From Candidatus Poribacteria bacterium (lineage in GTDB: Bacteria > Poribacteria > WGA-4E > PCPOR2b), in NCBI GenBank assembly GCA_003635265.1, contig PYIZ01000044.1, forward strand, positions 62,001 to 126,000: 64,000 bases of DNA, written 5' to 3'. How positions within the stretch are numbered: the stretch's first letter is position 1; each line of letters begins with the position of its first letter. The notes beneath the pieces were generated by a model. It made no database searches and was not told where the DNA came from. It saw nothing but the letters and a program-made list of their open reading frames with translations. Both the position numbers and the translations under genes were made by a program. Shown here one piece after another: positions 33,535 to 42,670 of the stretch.

Positions 33535-34668
33535 TCACGCAGCGCGCCCCACAGCGGCATCCGCCATCTGTAAGCGGTGTGCATAGAGTTCCGAAGCATT
33601 CTCAACAAAGACACGCCGCTTGAGTTCTGGGGAAATACCGGGCAGAACAGTCGTCGGATCATCCCAATCCCAGTGAGGATAATCGCTCGCATAAACGAGG
33701 ATTTCATCGGCATGTAGCCATTCGAGGAATTTGTTCCGGTCTGCACGGGTTGGCGGTTGTTCCATCGGTTGGGAACCGAAACGGATGTGTTGGCGAATAT
33801 ATTCACTCGGAAGCTTCTTGACCCAGGGCGTATAATCCCGCGTTGATTTCCAGTCGGCATCCATGTGCCACATCAGTCCCGGCAACCAGAAGGTATCATG
33901 CTCGATAAAGAGAAACCGAAAATCTGGAAACTTCTCAAACACTCCCTCGCAAATGAGACTGACGGTGTGCGCCATCGCGATCTGCGGACGTGCCATGCGC
34001 ATCTCCAGATAGTATGACGGAAATCCGGCGGCGGTTGGGGCATTGGCGATACCGGCACCCTCTGCACCGAAGTGAACGCACATCGGCAAGCCGTGTTCTT
34101 GGGCAGCTTCGTAGATCGGATGATAAAATCGATTGCCGAAGGGCATACGTGCACCGGCAGGCATAATCACTTGAAAGACGGATGGATGCTCACCTAGTCG
34201 ATGAATCTCTTCGGCTGCCTGTTGTGGATCCGTCGAAGCTATGGAAATAGATGCCTTGAAACGGGAGTCTGCCTTAACCCAAGTTTCAAGCGTCCAGTCG
34301 TTGAAAGCACGACACATCGCTGCACCATAATCGGAATTTGGATGCACTGCAGCACCGTAGACGGTAGAACCCGACAGCACAGCGATGTCAATCTCGTGGA
34401 CATCTAAGTGCTTTTCCCGTGCGAGGTCGATGTTGCCGCCGGGATGCTCCTCTTGCCCCTCCCACAACTCGGCACGAACACCGCCGCGTGGCATGTTTGT
34501 GTATCCCACTCCCGGCATCATCGTCCCAAAGTCTTTGATGTGTTCTACATAATGCCGAGGCAGATAAGGAAATAAATCTTCCTGCTTCTTCGTCGAATGG
34601 TGTAAATCACAGTCAATAATGTTGATTGCTTGTGTATCAATTCCAGATTGATTTTGTGCGATTTCCAT
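33535..34668 (-). CDS. Amidohydrolase family protein (ACMSD/decarboxylase-like)
   Basis: TIM-barrel metal hydrolase or decarboxylase of the amidohydrolase-2 group, 377 residues. It begins NIIDCDLHHS, which carries the first metal histidine; the barrel also has CVHFGAEG with a histidine, FLFIEHD, and the late aspartate in YASDYPHWD. The group includes decarboxylases of aromatic carboxylates (ACMSD, resorcylate) and hydrolases. Open frame begins at 34689, but ATG at 34668 is preceded by AGGAG at an ideal distance, so this start is used. The Rieske gene downstream suggests an aromatic or oxygenated substrate, an inference only. The 293 bases before it contain two plus-strand promoter candidates for the next gene. 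Confidence 0.87.
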   Translation of the reverse strand: MEIAQNQSGIDTQAINIIDCDLHHSTKKQEDLFPYLPRHYVEHIKDFGTMMPGVGYTNMPRGGVRAELWEGQEEHPGGNIDLAREKHLDVHEIDIAVLSGSTVYGAAVHPNSDYGAAMCRAFNDWTLETWVKADSRFKASISIASTDPQQAAEEIHRLGEHPSVFQVIMPAGARMPFGNRFYHPIYEAAQEHGLPMCVHFGAEGAGIANAPTAAGFPSYYLEMRMARPQIAMAHTVSLICEGVFEKFPDFRFLFIEHDTFWLPGLMWHMDADWKSTRDYTPWVKKLPSEYIRQHIRFGSQPMEQPPTRADRNKFLEWLHADEILVYASDYPHWDWDDPTTVLPGISPELKRRVFVENASELYAHRLQMADAAVGRAA

Positions 34669-34778
34669 AAAATCTCCTGTTGAAGCCAAAATTGGGCAAC
34701 TGACATCAGTTCAGTTGTTGTGCGACTTTGTATGCCACTCATTGTCAAAAATCGTACCTTGTGATCCAAACCTAATTC

Positions 34779-34854
34779 TTGGACTTGCTATGGTGTAATC
34801 TGGTATAATTCCGCTAGCGTTGATTTATTGCACGTTAAATTCTGTTTATATAAT
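34779..34854 (+). promoter_or_regulatory. Candidate promoters for the first ThDP enzyme
   Basis: Two TATAAT boxes, at 34804-34809 and 34849-34854. The upstream one has TTGGAC at 34779-34784 with 19 bases between; the downstream one has TTGCAC at 34828-34833 with 15. Both spacings are off the 17-base optimum. The 300-base gap otherwise shows nothing except low G+C. Confidence 0.35.
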
Positions 34855-34982
34855 GATACCCTACAGAAGATACAGATTCAAGTGCTGTAGACAATTACTT
34901 ACAAAGAAAAATAAAAGCGCCTTTCAGAATCAATCCATGCCAGATCAAATACCGATTGAAGGGGGAAACTAGGAGGCAATCA

Positions 34983-36629
34983 ATGAATGTTGCAGAGTTG
35001 TTTGTAAAGTGTTTAGAAACTGAAGAAGTGGAATACGTCTTTGGTGTGCCGGGAGAGGAAAACGCCCATTTCATGATGGCGTTAGAGGATTCTTCCATTC
35101 CGTTTATTCTCACCCGGCATGAACAAGGCGCCGCTTTTATGGCTGATGTCTATGGCAGATTGACCGGCAGAGCCAGTGTCTGCCTGGGCACGCTGGGACC
35201 GGGAGCAACTAATCTGATGACCGGCGTTGCCGATGCCAACATGGATCGCGCACCGATAGTTGTAGTCACCGGGCAAGCTGACAGCCGGCGGCAGCACAAG
35301 GAAAGCCATCAAAACATGGATGTGGTGGGGATGTTCCAACCAGTCACGAAATGGGCAAGTCCCATCATTAACCCAGAAAATATTCCTGAAGTGGTTCGTA
35401 AAGCATTTAAGCTAGCTGAAACGGAGAAGCCGGGCGCCTGCCACATTGAACTCGCAGAAGATATTGCTTCGGAATCGACTAGCAATATCCCTATTCCGAG
35501 GCAGCGTCTCCGGCGTGCTGTGCCGGACGATAAAATTGTAGACCAAGCCATGGATTTGATTCGCCAAGCAAAGCGGCCGGTGATTCTTGCGGGCAACGGT
35601 GCTATACGGAAGCGAGCAAGCAAGCAATTGCGCGAGTTTGCAGAAGCTACGAACATCGGCGTTATCAACACCTTTATGGGAAAAGGAGCAGTTTCTCGAC
35701 ACGCTCCCTATAGTTTATTTACTATCGGCTTACAAGCGAAAGATCTCGTCGCTTGTGCAGTTGATGCTGCTGACTTGGTGATAACCTTGGGTTACGATTT
35801 GGTGGAATACCATCCCCGTTTGTGGAATCACGGAAGCCACAAGAAAATCGTGCACATCGACTTCCTCCCAGCAGAGGTAGACGAAGATTACCGCGTTGAT
35901 GTCGAAGTTGTGGGAGATTTGGCGCACACCCTGTGGATGCTCAATGAGCGCGTTAAAGACAACCCTCTCCAGTTCGACGGCCATCAGCACGAGACCATCC
36001 GAGAGGAGATGTTGGCTGAGTTTGCCAGACACAAAGCTGATGAAACAGTCGGGATCATCCGTCCCCAAAAGGCACTCTGGGATGTGCGCGAAGCGCTAGG
36101 TCCTCACGATATTTTGTTGAGCGATGTGGGAGCACATAAAATGTGGGTTGCCCGTTATTACCAATGTGATGAGCCAAATACCTGTTTCATCTCCAACGGT
36201 TTCTGCTCCATGGGATTTGCGCTGCCGGGCGCAATCGCGGCGAAGATGGTGTTTCCAGAACACCGTGTACTTGCTATCTGTGGTGATGGCGGTTTTTTGA
36301 TGAATGTACAGGAGATGGAAACCGCCAAGCGTTTGGGGACGAACATTGTAGCTATGGTGTGGGAGGATGGCGGCTACGGGCTGATTTCTTGGAAGCAGGA
36401 CAACCAGTTCAACCGCCACACTAATCTCTCGTTCAACAACCCGGACTTTGTTAAGTTAGCAGAATCCTTCGGTTGGGAGGGGATTCGGGTTGAGAATGCT
36501 GCGGACCTCGCTCCTGCCTTGGACAAGGCTTTTCGTGCCGATAATCCCGCGCTGATTGTTATTCCGATTGATTACAGGGAAAATGCCCTGCTAACAGAGC
36601 GTTTAGGAAATATTGCTTGCCCGATATAA
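34983..36629 (+). CDS. Acetolactate synthase-like thiamine diphosphate enzyme
   Basis: ThDP-dependent enzyme of the acetolactate synthase/AlsS type, condensing or decarboxylating 2-ketoacids. The 548 residues begin MNVAELFVKCLETEEVEYVFG, have the cofactor-activating glutamate in TRHEQGAAFMADVYGR near 50, and the ThDP/metal motif CGDGGFLMNVQE near 436, running to VWEDGGYGLISWKQ. The normal second metal ligand pair (N-D) reads E-D here. The open frame begins upstream at 34956; ATG at 34983 follows AGGAGG and is preferred. No small regulatory subunit gene is beside it, which fits catabolic AlsS-like or another ketoacid enzyme. A second ThDP enzyme at 46236 is only distantly similar. Confidence 0.88.
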   Translation: MNVAELFVKCLETEEVEYVFGVPGEENAHFMMALEDSSIPFILTRHEQGAAFMADVYGRLTGRASVCLGTLGPGATNLMTGVADANMDRAPIVVVTGQADSRRQHKESHQNMDVVGMFQPVTKWASPIINPENIPEVVRKAFKLAETEKPGACHIELAEDIASESTSNIPIPRQRLRRAVPDDKIVDQAMDLIRQAKRPVILAGNGAIRKRASKQLREFAEATNIGVINTFMGKGAVSRHAPYSLFTIGLQAKDLVACAVDAADLVITLGYDLVEYHPRLWNHGSHKKIVHIDFLPAEVDEDYRVDVEVVGDLAHTLWMLNERVKDNPLQFDGHQHETIREEMLAEFARHKADETVGIIRPQKALWDVREALGPHDILLSDVGAHKMWVARYYQCDEPNTCFISNGFCSMGFALPGAIAAKMVFPEHRVLAICGDGGFLMNVQEMETAKRLGTNIVAMVWEDGGYGLISWKQDNQFNRHTNLSFNNPDFVKLAESFGWEGIRVENAADLAPALDKAFRADNPALIVIPIDYRENALLTERLGNIACPI

Positions 36630-36641
36630 TTGATTTTAGGC

Positions 36642-36670
36642 TTGACGTGGTTTGTGGGTCATGGTATAGT
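36642..36670 (+). promoter_or_regulatory. Sigma-70-type promoter for the toxin-antitoxin pair
   Basis: TTGACG at 36642-36647 and TATAGT at 36665-36670 with 17 bases between. It is 12 bases after the ThDP enzyme stop and about 117 bases before the toxin ATG, leaving a leader of unclear role. Confidence 0.55.
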
Positions 36671-36786
36671 CATTTTCTGTTTTATTGTGCAAACTGTTAG
36701 TTTGTCATCGTACGATTTTACACGCAAAATCAATAGTTAGGAAGAATCAAAATTGGCAAACTGACTCGACGCTGGATATTGACTAT

Positions 36787-37074
36787 ATGAACTTGCGCTT
36801 TGAATGGGATGCCAATAAGGCGAACGACAATATCACAAAACATGGGGTGAGTTTTGAAGAAGCCGTAACCGTATTTCAAGATGTAACGGCTGTCATCTTT
36901 GATGATGAAAATCACTCGGACAAAGAGTTAAGAGAGATCATCGTTGGATACTCTGATAGGAACCGCTTGCTTCTGGTATGTTTCACCGAGCGTAATGATG
37001 CAATTCGCATTATCAATGCTCGCAAAGCAACAAGGAGAGAACATCAAGATTATGAAAAACACTACAGTTATTGA
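36787..37074 (+). CDS. brnT: BrnT-family ribonuclease toxin
   Basis: BrnT toxins are small RelE-like ribonucleases held by an antitoxin. The 95 residues have the family start MNLRFEWDANKANDNITKHG, then VSFEEAVTVFQD, and the late strand ENDxIRIINARKATRREHQDYE in a slightly changed form (ERNDAIRIINARKATRRE). The open frame extends back to 36685, but those 34 extra residues do not look like the family and ATG 36787 starts exactly as BrnT does. Its last 23 bases overlap the antitoxin gene, a sign of coupling. A strong promoter lies at 36642. Confidence 0.88.
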   Translation: MNLRFEWDANKANDNITKHGVSFEEAVTVFQDVTAVIFDDENHSDKELREIIVGYSDRNRLLLVCFTERNDAIRIINARKATRREHQDYEKHYSY

Positions 37075-37291
37075 AAATGCCTCTAGCGTATCTGATGAAA
37101 TGCAAGACGAATACCAGTTTGACTACAGTAAAGCCAAACCAAATCGTTTTGCTTCGCGGGTTGGGCGAGACCAATTGATGATTGTTCTTGATCCGGATGT
37201 CGCCGCGGTCTTCAAAACTACTGAATCCGTGAATCAGGTATTGCGGGCAATCATCGCTTCAATGCCCAAGATAGAAAAAGGTATTAACTGA
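37052..37291 (+). CDS. Antitoxin partner of BrnT
   Basis: A 79-residue protein starting at ATG 37052 with AAGGAGA upstream, inside the end of the toxin gene. Its first 35 residues are acidic and include FDYSKAKPNRFA, a motif seen in many small antitoxins; the C-terminal part (DQLMIVLDPDVAAVFKTTES) looks like a ribbon-helix-helix domain that binds operator DNA. It differs from classical BrnA (which has the RHH of the CopG class but a different start), so it is named only by position. Toxin first and antitoxin second is the usual BrnTA order. Confidence 0.75.
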   Translation: MKNTTVIENASSVSDEMQDEYQFDYSKAKPNRFASRVGRDQLMIVLDPDVAAVFKTTESVNQVLRAIIASMPKIEKGIN

Positions 37292-37388
37292 ATCTTGCAT
37301 TCTGTTTCATGATCCTTGCAAGTTGTTATCTAAACCCACACAATCATACAATCACTTTTCGCTGCTTATATAACCGGAGGAGGAGTAA

Positions 37389-38375
37389 ATGCACGTAGGT
37401 ACACAGCAATTTAACACATCGGATAAAGATCTGGAATACTTGGCAAGACACGGCGTTTTCAACAAGAATGAAAATTTCATTACATTCCACCGAGCGTACG
37501 GTTGGGATGTGAAGGAGTTGAAAGAGAAAAAAGAAAAATGTGCTAGATTCGGTGTTGACATGGAGATGGTTGCAATTCCTCTCGCTCATCTGAACGTCAA
37601 CGGGGGCGGCATTCCCAACTTCATGCTCGGTAACTATGAGGAAGGCGATAAGGAGATCGAGCTGGTCTGCAATATGATTAAGCAAGCAGCCGAAGCTGAG
37701 ATACCAGCAATTAAGTACTTTCTTTGTGCACTGGAGAACCAACGCACCGAAAGTAAACCGCCCGGACGGGGAGGTTCCCAATACAGCACATGGAATCTGG
37801 AGGAAGCGGACTCCACCACGCCGAGATTTGATGAACCGGTCACCGCCGAAATGAATTGGGCACGGATTACCTACTTCCTTGAACGCGTTATCCCCGTGGC
37901 AACCGAGTACAAAATCCGAATGGCTTGCCACCCGTGCGATCCGTGGCTGCCACCCGGCTATAAAGGTGTTGATCGGGTAATGGGAGGATTTGACGGGTTT
38001 AAGCGTTTCATCGAGATCTGTCCCAGTCCCTATCACGGTGTGAACCTGTGTCTCGGCTGTATGGCAGAAAGTGTGACAGATCCCCGTAATGAGGTTCCTG
38101 ATATTATCCGCTACTTCGGTTCTCGGAAGAAAATATTTCTCTGCCACTTCCGCAACATCGTAGGTGCCCGCAATAAGTTCCAAGAAGTCTGGCCCGATGA
38201 GGGCGTGATGAATATGCGCTGGAATATGAAGGCACTCAAAGAGGTTGAATATCCACACATGGTTGTCCCCGATCACGCACCGGGGCACAAAGATCCGGAG
38301 AGTGGTCGTCAGGCATTCGCTTATGAATTCGGCTACATCAAAGCGATGATGCAGGCGGTCATGGATGAGGATTAG
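37389..38375 (+). CDS. Mannonate dehydratase (UxuA)-like TIM-barrel enzyme
   Basis: UxuA family dehydratases convert mannonate to 2-keto-3-deoxygluconate in uronic acid breakdown. The 328 residues follow the same path as UxuA: ACHPCDPWLPPGYKG in place of the His-x-Asp-Asp-Pro-Pro motif, SPYHGVNLCLGCMAE carrying the metal cysteine, KIFLCHFRN with the metal histidine, and MVVPDHAPGHKD with the last aspartate/histidine. Motif changes (CHPCDP for HPDDPP) make substrate identity doubtful. ATG at 37389 follows GGAGGAG. It opens a long co-directional run of catabolic genes and has a paralog at 40612. Confidence 0.82.
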   Translation: MHVGTQQFNTSDKDLEYLARHGVFNKNENFITFHRAYGWDVKELKEKKEKCARFGVDMEMVAIPLAHLNVNGGGIPNFMLGNYEEGDKEIELVCNMIKQAAEAEIPAIKYFLCALENQRTESKPPGRGGSQYSTWNLEEADSTTPRFDEPVTAEMNWARITYFLERVIPVATEYKIRMACHPCDPWLPPGYKGVDRVMGGFDGFKRFIEICPSPYHGVNLCLGCMAESVTDPRNEVPDIIRYFGSRKKIFLCHFRNIVGARNKFQEVWPDEGVMNMRWNMKALKEVEYPHMVVPDHAPGHKDPESGRQAFAYEFGYIKAMMQAVMDED

Positions 38376-38417
38376 ATTTCGTGTCTGTTTCATAAGCGGC
38401 AATTTACAGGAACAGGT

Positions 38418-39707
38418 GTGAAAAAGCGCGGAGATTCAGAAGACGAAAATATGTCCAATAGTCAGTTACCTCCTCACGGACGCAATTGGGAAAAAGTCAA
38501 AGCCGAGATGGAAGCGGCACAAAAGGACGACTCCCCTTGGTACAATAAGCGTATGTTCATCGGAGGGAGCTACTTTGGTGGCGAGGATGTCGTGGAGGTG
38601 GCGAACGAAGCGTATCAGATGTACATCAATTACAACGCGCTCTACGGCACCAAGATATTTCCCAGCCTTGTCGGTTACGAAAGCGATATTGTTGGCGCGC
38701 TACTAGAAATGATGGACGCTCCGATGGGGGCGAGTGGCAGCATCACCACCGGCGGCACCGAGAGCTTGATTATGGCGGTAAAGACCGCGTACGCATGGGC
38801 TCGCGATTATCGTCCGGAGGCGATCGCTCCCGAAATTGTAGTTCCTCACGCCGCGCACCCTGCCTTCGATAAGACAGCGCATTTGATGGGCATCAGGGCT
38901 GTGCGTATGACCCAGAGTCCAGATTTTCGTGCGGACATTGAAGCGATGGAACGGGCTATCAACGACAACACGGTCATGCTCGCAGCGTCTGCCCCCTCCT
39001 ACCCTTTCGGCGTTACTGACTCCATTTCCGAAATTGCTGCCCTCGTTGAGAAACACGGTTTGTGGCTGCATGTGGATGCCTGCCACGGCGGTTTCATCTT
39101 CCCTTTTGCACGCAAACTAGGTTATTCTATTCCTGACTACGATTTCGCGGTTCCCGGCGTCACTTCAATTTCGGTGGATGTGCACAAGCTGGGTTATGCC
39201 AACAAGGGAGTATCTGCGCTGCTATTGCGTGATGCCAACTTGGAGACCTACCAGCGATATACTTTTGAGGACTGGCCCTCCGGTACGTATTCCACACAGA
39301 ACCTGATGGGCTCACGTTCGGGTGGTGGACTGGCATCCGCTTGGGCGGTGCTGAACTACCTCGGCGAGGAGGGCTATCTTGAGCGTGTAAGCAAAATTCT
39401 TGATACGAGAGAGCAGTTCCTTGATGGTATCCGGGGAATTGATGGATTGGAAATCTGGGGCGAGCCAGAGGCATACCTTATCACCTTCGGTTCTGATGCC
39501 TTCGATATCTTCGCGGTTGATGAGGGCATGACCGAACGCGGCTGGTTGAGCAGCCGTTTGTTAGATCCGCCAGCCATCCACCTGTTCTTAGATATGTCTC
39601 ACGCAGCCATCGTTGATGACTACCTACGCGATCTCGCTGAAGTTGTCAGTGCAGCGAAGTCTGGCAAGATTCAGAGCAGCGAGAAAGGTGCTTCGTACTC
39701 AAGATGA
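38418..39707 (+). CDS. PLP-dependent decarboxylase / sphingosine-phosphate lyase-like
   Basis: Fold-type I PLP enzyme of the group II decarboxylase class. The 429 residues contain the glycine-rich cofactor loop SGSITTGGTESLIMAVKTA, the histidine stacking on PLP (VPHAAHPAFDKTA), HVDACHGGF with the pyridine-binding aspartate, and the Schiff-base lysine in SVDVHKLGYANKG. The pattern is nearest to sphingosine-1-phosphate lyase and MfnA-type enzymes. Whether the GTG at 38418 or the ATG at 38451 (AGAAG upstream) is used is unclear; the GTG is reported because AGGAA precedes it. In this catabolic run it would split or decarboxylate an amino-alcohol or amino-acid intermediate. Confidence 0.85.
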   Translation: MKKRGDSEDENMSNSQLPPHGRNWEKVKAEMEAAQKDDSPWYNKRMFIGGSYFGGEDVVEVANEAYQMYINYNALYGTKIFPSLVGYESDIVGALLEMMDAPMGASGSITTGGTESLIMAVKTAYAWARDYRPEAIAPEIVVPHAAHPAFDKTAHLMGIRAVRMTQSPDFRADIEAMERAINDNTVMLAASAPSYPFGVTDSISEIAALVEKHGLWLHVDACHGGFIFPFARKLGYSIPDYDFAVPGVTSISVDVHKLGYANKGVSALLLRDANLETYQRYTFEDWPSGTYSTQNLMGSRSGGGLASAWAVLNYLGEEGYLERVSKILDTREQFLDGIRGIDGLEIWGEPEAYLITFGSDAFDIFAVDEGMTERGWLSSRLLDPPAIHLFLDMSHAAIVDDYLRDLAEVVSAAKSGKIQSSEKGASYSR

Positions 39708-39776
39708 TAGGTGAATTAATCTCTCACGTTGACAATGCCTAACGCAATAGAGGATATCACAGGAGGTATTAAAATC

Positions 39777-40562
39777 ATGACACCCGAGGTAGCACTTGAG
39801 AAACGGAATCAGTTGACTAAGGATGGATATTGCGTCGTTGACGATATCTTGACCCAAGATTTTCTTGAAGAGTTGCGCCAAACGTCGGACCGGCTACTCG
39901 ACGCTGTGGAGCATCCGCCACATTGGAAATATCAGGGGTCAGATCTTCACATCAGAGGCATTGATGAGTCGGCAATTGACCGACTCATCCACTGGCAGCC
40001 GACATGGAATGCCATGCGAGATCTGGGCTTGGGTGATTTCAAATCAACCGGCGGATTCATTATCTTGAGCAAACCACCGGGTGGACCGCCCCTCTACTGG
40101 CATCAAGATTGGATGGGTTGGAACGATCCAATCAGCACTGCCCCGTGGCCCCAGTATCTATTTCTCTCCTACTACCTAATCGATACCACCCTTGAAAACG
40201 GCTGTTTTCGGATTATCCCCGGCACGCACTTGAAGCGTATCCCCCTGCACGATGGGTTGGTGCAAGCGCATGCACAGGGTGGATACTATGTAGAGGAGGA
40301 CGATCCGTATATGTTCTGTGACCATCCCGATGCAATTGACCTGCCGGTAAAAGCGGGATCGCTCGTGATTGCAGAAGGACGGGTGCTGCACGCGGCGCGA
40401 GGAAACCAGAGCGACCAACGGCGCACACTGTTGTTGGGTTGGCACACCCGTCCACCGACGACACCGGACTATTGGACCGGCGACGTGCCTGAAGTTATCA
40501 GAAACCGCGATCCAAATGCCATATATGAAGCGACACGAGAACCGAGCGAATATCTTGTCTGA
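39777..40562 (+). CDS. Phytanoyl-CoA dioxygenase (PhyH) family protein
   Basis: Fe(II)/2-oxoglutarate oxygenase of 261 residues. Metal ligands: H109 and D111 in YWHQDWMGW, and H205 in RVLHAARGN; R in DQRRTLLLG binds 2-oxoglutarate. The family segment NGCFRIIPGTHLKR is clear. The open frame reaches back to a TTG at 39729; ATG at 39777 follows AGGAGGT and is preferred. It lies between the PLP decarboxylase and a second UxuA-like gene. This PhyH is closer to the copy at 50536 (both HQD with NGC) than to those at 10111 or 61596. Confidence 0.9.
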   Translation: MTPEVALEKRNQLTKDGYCVVDDILTQDFLEELRQTSDRLLDAVEHPPHWKYQGSDLHIRGIDESAIDRLIHWQPTWNAMRDLGLGDFKSTGGFIILSKPPGGPPLYWHQDWMGWNDPISTAPWPQYLFLSYYLIDTTLENGCFRIIPGTHLKRIPLHDGLVQAHAQGGYYVEEDDPYMFCDHPDAIDLPVKAGSLVIAEGRVLHAARGNQSDQRRTLLLGWHTRPPTTPDYWTGDVPEVIRNRDPNAIYEATREPSEYLV

Positions 40563-40611
40563 ATTGTGATAGAGCTGTTACTTTTGAACTGCAAATGAGG
40601 AGAATGCAACC

Positions 40612-41583
40612 ATGAAACTCGGCATTGGTTTCGGTCAGGCTGCCCTGACGGAAGAGAATCTTCAGTACGCCAAACAGCTCGGCGTAAGCCATGTTATCAT
40701 ACACGGTCCCCGATTTGGTGAGCAGGGTGTTCTGGAGTTCGTCGAACTATTGAGAGTCCGAAAATTCATTGAATCGCACGGTCTAGAGGTGGCGGGGATT
40801 GAAAATCTGCCAGCAGATCACTGGGACAAAGTCCTTCACGGTGCGCCCGGACGCGATGAACAGATCGAAAAAGTTTGTGAGACTATCGAGAATATGGGTA
40901 GGGCAGGTATCCCAATCCTTGGTTACTATTTCAGTATCGCAGGGGTATGGGGACACTGGCGCGCCTACGATAGCGGCGGTGGACGCGGCGATGCCGGACT
41001 CAAGAGTTTCGATTACGAACTTGTGAAGGATGCACCGATTGTGGAGACAGGCAGAGTAAGCGTTGAGGAGATGTGGGATCGTTTGGCTTACTTTCTGGAA
41101 CGGGTTGTACCTGTTGCGGAAGATGCCGGTGTCAAATTGGCAGCGCATCAGGATGATCCACCGGCAGAAGAATTGCGCGGGACGGGACGGCTCCTGACAA
41201 GTCACGAGGGAATGAAACGATTGATTGAAACGGTGCCGAGTCCGAACAACGGACTGGAATTTTGCCAAGGGACAGTCGCTGAGATGGGACCCGACCGGGC
41301 AGTAGACGCCATCCGCTATTTCGGTGGGCAGGGCAAGATCTTCTACGTCCATTTCCGCAATGTTCGAGGGCAGTTTCCCAAGTTCGATGAGGTGTTCATC
41401 GACGAAGGGGATGTCGATATGTGTGAAGCCATGCGCGCCTACAAAGAGGTGGGATTCAATGGCGTCATTATTCCCGACCATGCGCCCCGTGTCGCAGGTG
41501 ACAGCGACCATCGGCGTCAGGGTGTAACATTTGCGCTAGGATACATGAGGGCACTGATGCAGATGGTCGAGAAACTACCATAG
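40612..41583 (+). CDS. uxuA: Mannonate dehydratase (UxuA)-like protein
   Basis: Dehydrates D-mannonate to 2-keto-3-deoxy-D-gluconate in uronate catabolism. Compared with the copy at 37389 this one keeps the real UxuA motifs: AAHQDDPPAEELRGTGR, NGLEFCQGTVAEMG with the metal cysteine, KIFYVHFRNVRG with the metal histidine, and IIPDHAPR. Length 323 residues, slightly shorter than typical UxuA (about 350-390). ATG at 40612 has GAGGAG upstream. It is followed by a Gfo/Idh oxidoreductase and a lactonase, as in sugar-acid pathways. A sugar phosphate isomerase/epimerase assignment is the common automatic alternative. Confidence 0.87.
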   Translation: MKLGIGFGQAALTEENLQYAKQLGVSHVIIHGPRFGEQGVLEFVELLRVRKFIESHGLEVAGIENLPADHWDKVLHGAPGRDEQIEKVCETIENMGRAGIPILGYYFSIAGVWGHWRAYDSGGGRGDAGLKSFDYELVKDAPIVETGRVSVEEMWDRLAYFLERVVPVAEDAGVKLAAHQDDPPAEELRGTGRLLTSHEGMKRLIETVPSPNNGLEFCQGTVAEMGPDRAVDAIRYFGGQGKIFYVHFRNVRGQFPKFDEVFIDEGDVDMCEAMRAYKEVGFNGVIIPDHAPRVAGDSDHRRQGVTFALGYMRALMQMVEKLP

Positions 41584-41632
41584 AGGACAACCGATAACCC
41601 AAATTGGGATTTATCGCTATCAGGAGTGTTGT

Positions 41633-42595
41633 ATGAACAAGATCAAGATTGCTCTTATCGGCGGTGGCGGTATGGCAAACGGCGTTCACTATCCCTCGCT
41701 CGCAGCATTTGACGATGTGGAACTGGTAGGCTTGTGCGATTTAATTCCATCAAAGCTGCAAGCGACAGCCGAGCGGTTTCAGATCGAAAAGACCTTCACA
41801 GACTACAAACAGATGCTGGAAGCAACAAGCCCAGACGCTGTATACATCTTGATGCCACCGCAGCATCTATTTGCCCCCGTCATTCATTGCCTATCACAAG
41901 GTCACCACGTTTTTATCGAAAAACCTCCCGGCTTAACGCTCCATCAGGTTCAAGAGATGGCACTCGCCGCCGAGCGGCATAATTGTAAGACGATGGTTGG
42001 ATTCAATCGACGGTTTATTCCACTCATGCGTCAAGTAAAGTCAATCGTCGAAGAAAAAGGACCTGTCATCCAGTGTATGTCGGCATTTCACAAAAACACA
42101 CCAGACGCACTATACTACGATGGAATCATTGATGTGCTGACCTGTGATGCAATCCATGCGGTTGATGCGCTTCGTTGGATGGGCGGCGGGATAGTCAAGG
42201 CTATAGCGAGCGATATTAACAGTTTCGGATCGGATCGAGAAAACAGTTTCAATGCCATCGTGAAATTTGATAGCGGCGCGTCAGGGTATCTTTGCACCAA
42301 TTGGGCGGTCGGGGGACGAATCCATATCTTTGAAATGCACGCTTTCGGTGTCTCCGCGTATATTAATCCGGACGTGGGAGGCAGTGCCGTTATTCACAGC
42401 AGTGAGGGAATCAAAGAGATTACAACCGTAGAGGCAGCTGGAACGGACGCCAATCACAAGGCTTATGGGTTCTACGGCGAAAATCGCCATTTTGTGGATT
42501 GCATTCAGGAAGACCAACAGCCGGACACTTGTTTCGCAGATGCGATCCAGACAATGGAACTGGTTCAAGAGATTTACCGGAATCGGATTGACTGA
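41633..42595 (+). CDS. Gfo/Idh/MocA family oxidoreductase
   Basis: NAD(P)-dependent sugar or inositol dehydrogenase of 320 residues. The dinucleotide motif is IGGGGMANGVHYPSL near 9-23, the family EKPPG (here FIEKPPGLTLHQ) near 100, and the C-terminal beta-sheet domain follows. CAGGAG precedes ATG. It comes after a mannonate dehydratase-like gene and before a lactonase, so a likely reaction is oxidation or epimerisation of a sugar acid. The second copy of the family (61676) is on the opposite strand and clearly distinct. Confidence 0.9.
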   Translation: MNKIKIALIGGGGMANGVHYPSLAAFDDVELVGLCDLIPSKLQATAERFQIEKTFTDYKQMLEATSPDAVYILMPPQHLFAPVIHCLSQGHHVFIEKPPGLTLHQVQEMALAAERHNCKTMVGFNRRFIPLMRQVKSIVEEKGPVIQCMSAFHKNTPDALYYDGIIDVLTCDAIHAVDALRWMGGGIVKAIASDINSFGSDRENSFNAIVKFDSGASGYLCTNWAVGGRIHIFEMHAFGVSAYINPDVGGSAVIHSSEGIKEITTVEAAGTDANHKAYGFYGENRHFVDCIQEDQQPDTCFADAIQTMELVQEIYRNRID

Positions 42596-42670
42596 TGAGC
42601 AATCAGACCTAACTCAAAGAGGTCTATATACTTACGACTAACAAACCGTAACATAGGAGAACTATACAAA

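Noticed and set aside
37344..38402. 352-residue open frame on minus
   Set aside because: Exactly covers the UxuA-like gene in antisense; composition reflects codon bias of the real gene.
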